From the NCBI GenBank assembly GCA_007132365.1, contig SLOS01000300.1:1-9521 (forward strand): a stretch of DNA of 9,521 bases, in the 5' to 3' direction. Position 1 is the stretch's first letter; each line of letters opens with the position of its first letter. The notes under the pieces were generated by a model. It was not told where the DNA came from. It worked only from the letters and a program-made list of their open reading frames with translations, and did not search any database. Shown here piece by piece: positions 5,529-9,521 of this stretch. The stretch is from Bacteroidales bacterium (lineage in GTDB: Bacteria > Bacteroidota > Bacteroidia > Bacteroidales > PUMT01). A program made the position numbers and the translations under genes.

Positions 5529-7001
5529 TTACCGGTCGGCAACTTCCTGTGCATCTGGTTTTTTCCCGTAAAGGTCCATTGCCACCAGTATGGCAATAAA
5601 TCCCCAGAAAGGCACGGCTGCCTTGTCGCTGTGCAGGAAATTATTGAGGGTACCGTGCACCAGGTAGGTAATAAGGCCCAGTAAAATTCCCAGCACCAGG
5701 AGCCTGTCCTTTCTCTTTTTCAGCTTCTTCAACAGCCGGAAACCGGTAATAAGGGAGAGCAGAGCCACAACAACAATGCTAAGCATCCCCACAAGTCCCG
5801 TTTCTGAAAGCGGGCCGAGATATTCACTGTGCGCATCCCCACCATCGGCAAGGTTGGTGCTTATGATGGTCCTGTCGTACGAATTCTGGAAGGGTGCATA
5901 CTGAAACATATAGGTTCCCGGTCCCCACCCGAAAAGGGGCCTTTCACGAAACATTGCGATGGCGGCTTTCCACCGGTTTATCCGCTCCAGGTTGGAGGCA
6001 TCTGAGGTGATGTTGGTCATCGAGGTCACATGCTCCTGGAAATCGGCCGATGAATCCTGTGTATTTTTTTCCAGCTCCCTCAATATGTCACCCCACAGCA
6101 TGACGATCAGAACAGCCCCAACCAGACCAAAAGAAACCAGGGTGGCCAGGCGGATCCTGAGCCTTACCAGGACCCATACTCCGACAGCAACAAAAACACT
6201 TAGCCATGCAGCCCGTGAGTATGAAAAAACCAGCGCAAACAGAAAAACGACAAGAAGAAACCGGGCAAGCAGGCTGAGGGGACGGGGACTGATGGTGCGG
6301 GATGATAAAACGGCAAGGACAGGTATGAACAGGGCCAGTGCAGCTCCATAGTCGGTGTGGTCATTGTAAAAAGGCCTGACCACCCAGTGGGCCGCCCTCT
6401 GTGCTACCAGGCCGTAGCCCGCATGGTTATAAAGGGTATATACAATAACAACCAGCATGGCCAGTATGTAGCACCAGAGAAAAGTATTTATGTTTTTTCG
6501 CCTGCTGAAAATCGTTATTGCCAGGAAATAGAATACCGTGATGAACCAGCTTCGTACAAGCAGGAACTTAAACGATACCACGGGCATGGTGCTGGTGATA
6601 GAAGTTATAAGCAGCCAGAACAGGTAGAAAATTATCGCAAGGCTTACCGGATGATAGAGAACCTCAGGGTTAATCCTGTTATAATAGAGAAGCCGGAAAA
6701 AAATCATCAGCATGATGACAATGATAAGCGGTTCGGTGGGCAGTGATATATCGACGGGAAGGTTGCCCCCGGTCAGCCTGCTTAATTCCAGCGAAAGCGG
6801 TGTTAAAAATACCACCGTCATAAAAAGCTTGTCCAGCGAAAAAAAGGCAAGGTAAAAAACTGCCAGCATAAAGGGTAGCAGAAGGAGGTAATATACCTCC
6901 CTGTACATAAGCAGGGCATTGGCAAGAACGAAAATCAGCCCGCTGCCGTATACCAGCAGCTCCCTGTATCTCCCATCGGTTTTTATCATACTATCAGGCA
7001 C
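5529..7001 (-). CDS. O-antigen ligase/polymerase family membrane protein
   Basis: This 490-aa polytopic inner-membrane protein has about ten or more hydrophobic segments, beginning near residues 17-33, 37-54 and 90-105. A large periplasmic loop (about 305-400) lies between late membrane segments, as in WaaL/Wzy-type enzymes that transfer or polymerise undecaprenyl-linked glycans. The family hallmarks are SRAAWL (262-267), RINRWKAAIAMFRERPLFGWGPG (340-362) and a His-containing segment DAHSEYLGPLSETGLVGM (389-406); the His resembles the catalytic one of O-antigen ligases. Ligase and polymerase cannot be separated from sequence alone. GTG at 7001 overlaps the upstream gene's stop by 8 nt; ATG at 6989 is an alternative start four bases past that TGA. 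Either start implies translational coupling with the Wzz-like gene. Confidence 0.87.
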   Translation of the reverse strand: MPDSMIKTDGRYRELLVYGSGLIFVLANALLMYREVYYLLLLPFMLAVFYLAFFSLDKLFMTVVFLTPLSLELSRLTGGNLPVDISLPTEPLIIVIMLMIFFRLLYYNRINPEVLYHPVSLAIIFYLFWLLITSITSTMPVVSFKFLLVRSWFITVFYFLAITIFSRRKNINTFLWCYILAMLVVIVYTLYNHAGYGLVAQRAAHWVVRPFYNDHTDYGAALALFIPVLAVLSSRTISPRPLSLLARFLLVVFLFALVFSYSRAAWLSVFVAVGVWVLVRLRIRLATLVSFGLVGAVLIVMLWGDILRELEKNTQDSSADFQEHVTSMTNITSDASNLERINRWKAAIAMFRERPLFGWGPGTYMFQYAPFQNSYDRTIISTNLADGGDAHSEYLGPLSETGLVGMLSIVVVALLSLITGFRLLKKLKKRKDRLLVLGILLGLITYLVHGTLNNFLHSDKAAVPFWGFIAILVAMDLYGKKPDAQEVADR

Positions 7002-8013
7002 GTACGAGCAACTGCCTTCTCAAAGCATCTGCCAGCAACATGAAAAACAGTGCAAAAAGGAAGGCCGCTACTGTTGAAACAATCACTATCAGCGAGCGTA
7101 CCGGGTAGGTCTTTTTCTCCGCCTCCGTCGCTCTATCAACGATAAATGTATATGTCATCTGCCTTTCAAGGTTTATCAGGGCCTCATCATAGGCGGACTT
7201 AAGGGTGTTGAGCCTTACGCCGAGGTATTCAACGTCATAGCGGAGACTGAGATAGGTGCCGCCATAGGTTGACAAAACCCGGAGCTTGTCCTCGAACAGC
7301 TTTATGCTCTCGGTATCACGGCTTAGAATGGCATTGGCGTATGCTTCGTTCAGGACTTCAGCCTGCGACTCATAGTCAATAACCCCCAGCTCCCTTATTC
7401 TTCTGAGAGAATCCTGCAGCTTGCTTCTAACCTCCATTTGCCTACTGTACTCCTCCTCTAAAACCTCAACTGCCAGGATGGTCCTTTCCGTCAGCATGGT
7501 GTTAAGGACCGAATCAGCATAAGCGGCAATATCATTGGCCATTGCAGCGGCTTTTACCGGGTCGGTGTCGAGGACTTCCACCTCGACGGCCATATATTGT
7601 GTCTTCCTGGAACGGACGTTATTCTTATATTTCCTGTTGAGCGCCGTATGCGGAAACCGGCTGCTTTCCTTTATTTCATAATGCTCCATAAGGTTATACT
7701 TCTCTACTATCCTGTCGCGTATGGTTTCCGACTGCATCACCTGGAGCAGCCTTTCGGCATCGCTCTCCTCACCGAAGTTCATTATGTCTCCCCTTACTGT
7801 GGCCGGACCCATAAGAGAGCGGGACATATTGGTGAAGGTTGCAGGGTATAGTGTTACTGTTGAACGGTAACGCGGGGTAATAAGAAGTGATACAATAACA
7901 GAAACAATCAGCGCCGCAACAGTTATAGCAATCAGGGGAACCCTTTTCTGGTAAATGAAAAGCAACAGTCCGCCGGATGCAATATTTTTACTGACTTTAT
8001 TTTTTTTGCCCAT
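6994..8013 (-). CDS. Wzz/GumC-like polysaccharide chain-length determinant protein
   Basis: This 339-aa inner-membrane protein has the two-transmembrane Wzz layout. TM1 is at about 27-46, after a basic cytoplasmic N-terminus. A periplasmic domain (about 50-300) contains the conserved start PRYRSTVTLYP (47-57) and a helical, charged region (about 175-290). TM2 is at about 307-328, preceded by AEKKTYPVRS. The protein ends shortly after TM2, so it lacks the fused cytoplasmic tyrosine-kinase domain of Wzc/BY-kinases. Proteins of this class set the length of O-antigen, capsule or exopolysaccharide chains by working with a Wzy-type polymerase, which fits the overlapping ligase/polymerase gene downstream. 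ATG at 8013 is the start; no Shine-Dalgarno is visible. It is preceded by 112 bp after tyrS in which no clear terminator or full promoter was found. Confidence 0.9.
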   Translation of the reverse strand: MGKKNKVSKNIASGGLLLFIYQKRVPLIAITVAALIVSVIVSLLITPRYRSTVTLYPATFTNMSRSLMGPATVRGDIMNFGEESDAERLLQVMQSETIRDRIVEKYNLMEHYEIKESSRFPHTALNRKYKNNVRSRKTQYMAVEVEVLDTDPVKAAAMANDIAAYADSVLNTMLTERTILAVEVLEEEYSRQMEVRSKLQDSLRRIRELGVIDYESQAEVLNEAYANAILSRDTESIKLFEDKLRVLSTYGGTYLSLRYDVEYLGVRLNTLKSAYDEALINLERQMTYTFIVDRATEAEKKTYPVRSLIVIVSTVAAFLFALFFMLLADALRRQLLVRA

Positions 8014-8125
8014 TATTGCTTAGAGTTTATGATTAAAGCCGGAGCCATTTAAAATATGCCTTGCCGGTGAAATTGATAATTTAACCCGCACTGTCCGGGG
8101 CCGGTTAGTCTGCAAAAATGCAAAA

Positions 8126-9406
8126 TTATTTTCTGGCAACAATAAGGAAATAGTTCTTTTTTCCTTTCTGAACAAGAAGATATTTGCCGTTGAACAGGTT
8201 TGCCATGCCTATGGTCATTTCGGGATCATTAACCTTCTCCTTGTTCACACTCAGTCCCCCTCCGGCAACCATCCTTCGGTACTCCCCCTTGCTGGGAAAT
8301 ATGCCGGTATCGACAGTAAGAACCTGCGCAAGCGGATAAGGTGAATCGAAAAGGGCGGCATCAACAAGGTAATTGGGCACACCCTCAAAAAGGTCGAGAA
8401 AACTCGCCTCGTCAAGGCGGGAGAGGGTCTCTGCAGTTCCTTTGCCAAACAGCACCTGTGATGCTTCAACGGCAGCCTCATAATCGCCGGCTGAATGCAC
8501 CATCACTGTAACCTCCCTGGCCAGCAGCTTCTGAAGGTATCGTTCATTCGGCGACCCGGCATGTTTTTCTATGGCATCGCTAATCTCCTGAGGGCTCAGC
8601 AGTGTGAAGATCTTCATATATTTCTCCGCGTCCTCGTCCGAGACATTCAGCCAGAACTGGTAAAATTTGTATGGAGAGGTGAGGTTCCTGTCCAGCCACA
8701 CATTGCCCTCTTCGGTCTTACCGAACTTGCCGCCGTCTGATTTGGTTATCAGCGGACAGGTAAGGGCAAATGCCTCCCCTCCCGTTTTGCGTCTTATGAG
8801 CTCTGTGCCGGTCACTATATTTCCCCACTGGTCAGAGCCCCCCATCTGGAGGCGGCAGTTCATGGTACTGTAAAGGTGGAGGAAATCGTAACCCTGCACA
8901 AGCTGATAGCTGAACTCGGTGAACGAGAGCCCGGTATCCAGCCTCTTTTTTACCGAATCCTTGGCCATCATATAGCTTACCGTGATATGCTTGCCCACGT
9001 CGCGTATAAACTCCAGAAAACTGAAGCCTTTCATCCAGTCGTAATTATTGACCATCCCGGCGCGGTTCTCCCCTGAGCTGAATTCCAGAAAGCGGGCAAG
9101 CTGCTTTTTTATCGCTTCCTGGTTGTGCCTCAGGGTTTCTTCGTCGAGAAGGTTGCGCTCCTCGGTCTTGCCGCTGGGATCGCCTATCATGCCGGTGGCA
9201 CCGCCTACAAGGATGATGGGTTTGTGACCGGCACGCTGAAGATGCCTCAGCATCATCACGGATACAAGGTGGCCGATATGCAGCGAATCGGCTGTAGGGT
9301 CAATGCCCACATAGGCCGTAGTCATCTCTTTTTTTAACTGCTCTGCCGTGCCTGGCATCATGTCGTGAACCATGCCACGCCACCTGAGTTCCTCAACAAA
9401 ATCCAT
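8126..9406 (-). CDS. tyrS: Tyrosine--tRNA ligase
   Basis: This 426-aa class I aminoacyl-tRNA synthetase activates tyrosine with ATP and charges tRNA-Tyr in the cytoplasm. The Rossmann fold opens with YVGIDPTADSLHIGHLV (32-48), containing the HIGH motif at 43-46. The tyrosine-binding region shows SYQLVQGYDF (166-175) and QMGGSDQWGN (187-196). The KMSKS loop appears as KFGKT (227-231), a common TyrRS variant. A helical anticodon-binding region (about 250-345) is followed by a C-terminal S4-like RNA-binding domain (about 357-420). Length and motif order are those of the usual bacterial TyrS. ATG at 9406 gives the expected N-terminus. A 37-bp repeat array begins 10 bp upstream of the start codon, in the space where the promoter should lie, and no consensus TAnnTTTG box was found reading toward the gene. 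Confidence 0.98.
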   Translation of the reverse strand: MDFVEELRWRGMVHDMMPGTAEQLKKEMTTAYVGIDPTADSLHIGHLVSVMMLRHLQRAGHKPIILVGGATGMIGDPSGKTEERNLLDEETLRHNQEAIKKQLARFLEFSSGENRAGMVNNYDWMKGFSFLEFIRDVGKHITVSYMMAKDSVKKRLDTGLSFTEFSYQLVQGYDFLHLYSTMNCRLQMGGSDQWGNIVTGTELIRRKTGGEAFALTCPLITKSDGGKFGKTEEGNVWLDRNLTSPYKFYQFWLNVSDEDAEKYMKIFTLLSPQEISDAIEKHAGSPNERYLQKLLAREVTVMVHSAGDYEAAVEASQVLFGKGTAETLSRLDEASFLDLFEGVPNYLVDAALFDSPYPLAQVLTVDTGIFPSKGEYRRMVAGGGLSVNKEKVNDPEMTIGMANLFNGKYLLVQKGKKNYFLIVARK

Positions 9407-9415
9407 TTAATATAC

Positions 9416-9521
9416 TGTTTTACATTAATTGCCCGGCCACCTCTTACTGTAATGTTTTGTGTCAATTGCCCGGCCACCTCTTACTGTAATGCTTTGTGTC
9501 AATTGTCCGGCCACTTCTTAC
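9416..9521. repeat. Array of 37-bp tandem repeats upstream of tyrS, running off the window
   Basis: Three head-to-tail copies are visible: 9416-9452, 9453-9489 and a partial third at 9490-9521. Each begins TG(T/C)TTT, contains AATTG(C/T)CCGGCCAC(C/T)TC, and ends with the odd palindrome TTACTGTAA (complete in the first two copies). Copies 1 and 2 differ at four positions clustered near the start; copies 2 and 3 differ at three of 32. The period is exactly 37 bp with no unique spacers, which excludes a CRISPR array. It may be an intergenic minisatellite or the multi-repeat end of an insertion element (5'-TGT ends with internal repeats are typical of the IS21 family). No transposase is visible to decide. 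Confidence 0.85.

Noticed and set aside
5515..5539. Hairpin CCGGCC/GGTCGG at the convergent junction as a bidirectional terminator
   Set aside because: The stem is only 6 bp with a G-U pair, overlaps the stop codon of the ligase-like gene, and has no T-run on either side.
5295..5684. Open plus-strand frame spanning the end of the phosphatase and the junction, as a separate gene
   Set aside because: It starts inside the phosphatase in another frame, ends antisense to the ligase-like gene, has no recognisable domain and no start signal. Only its internal 21-nt periodicity is kept as a finding.
8014..8125. Small RNA or terminator between tyrS and the Wzz-like gene
   Set aside because: Only short, weak CCGG-type pairings are present with no adjacent T-run on the transcribed strand.
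8121..8128. TAATTTTG on the minus strand as a promoter for the Wzz-like gene
   Set aside because: It is formed by the tyrS stop codon TAA plus following T's, and no TTTG lies about 19-21 nt upstream, so it is probably coincidental.
9416..9521. CRISPR array at the right edge
   Set aside because: The whole 37-bp period is conserved copy to copy and there are no unique spacers between repeats, so it is a tandem array rather than repeat-spacer units.

Overview
The window looks like chromosomal DNA from a member of Bacteroidota, probably order Bacteroidales. The evidence is the Bacteroidota-like wording of EF-P, TsaB and TyrRS, a DUF3108 protein, a TolC/HlyD pair, weak or absent Shine-Dalgarno sequences, and at least one good match to the Bacteroidota -33/-7 promoter (TTTG, 19 nt, TAnnTTTG). 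Coding density is high and no gene is visibly broken. Most of it is ordinary core-genome content. I do not see a complete novel defence or mobile system; the unusual signals are small repeats and intergenic structures.

Left part, plus strand (1-5395): the last 28 codons of a TolC-type outer-membrane channel gene, then a MacA/HlyD-type periplasmic adaptor (209-1558) closed by a rho-independent terminator (about 1636-1671). No ABC or RND pump gene follows; it may lie left of the window or elsewhere. After two GC-rich hairpins come tsaB (1799-2557, TTG start, t6A tRNA modification), an exported DUF3108 protein (2640-3410), efp (3489-4058, elongation factor P with its own promoter), and a GAF-like/SpoIIE-type PP2C phosphatase (4166-5395) preceded by three 11-bp direct repeats.

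Convergent junction (5396-5528): a degenerate 21-nt periodic repeat follows the phosphatase stop. Right part, minus strand (9406 to 5529): tyrS (9406-8126), then a two-gene polysaccharide cassette consisting of a Wzz/GumC-like chain-length determinant (8013-6994) and an O-antigen ligase/polymerase-like membrane protein (7001-5529). The last two overlap by 8 nt and are probably translationally coupled.

Right edge (9416-9521): a head-to-tail array of 37-bp repeats starts 10 bp upstream of the tyrS start codon and runs off the window. It has no unique spacers, so it is not a CRISPR array. It could be a minisatellite or the multi-repeat terminus of an insertion element lying beyond the edge. It is the feature most worth following with more flanking sequence.

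Functional threads: translation quality (TsaB, EF-P, TyrRS), envelope export (TolC, HlyD, DUF3108), surface polysaccharide (Wzz, ligase) and one signalling phosphatase. They share a neighbourhood but, apart from TolC/HlyD and Wzz/ligase, there is no sequence evidence that they act together.
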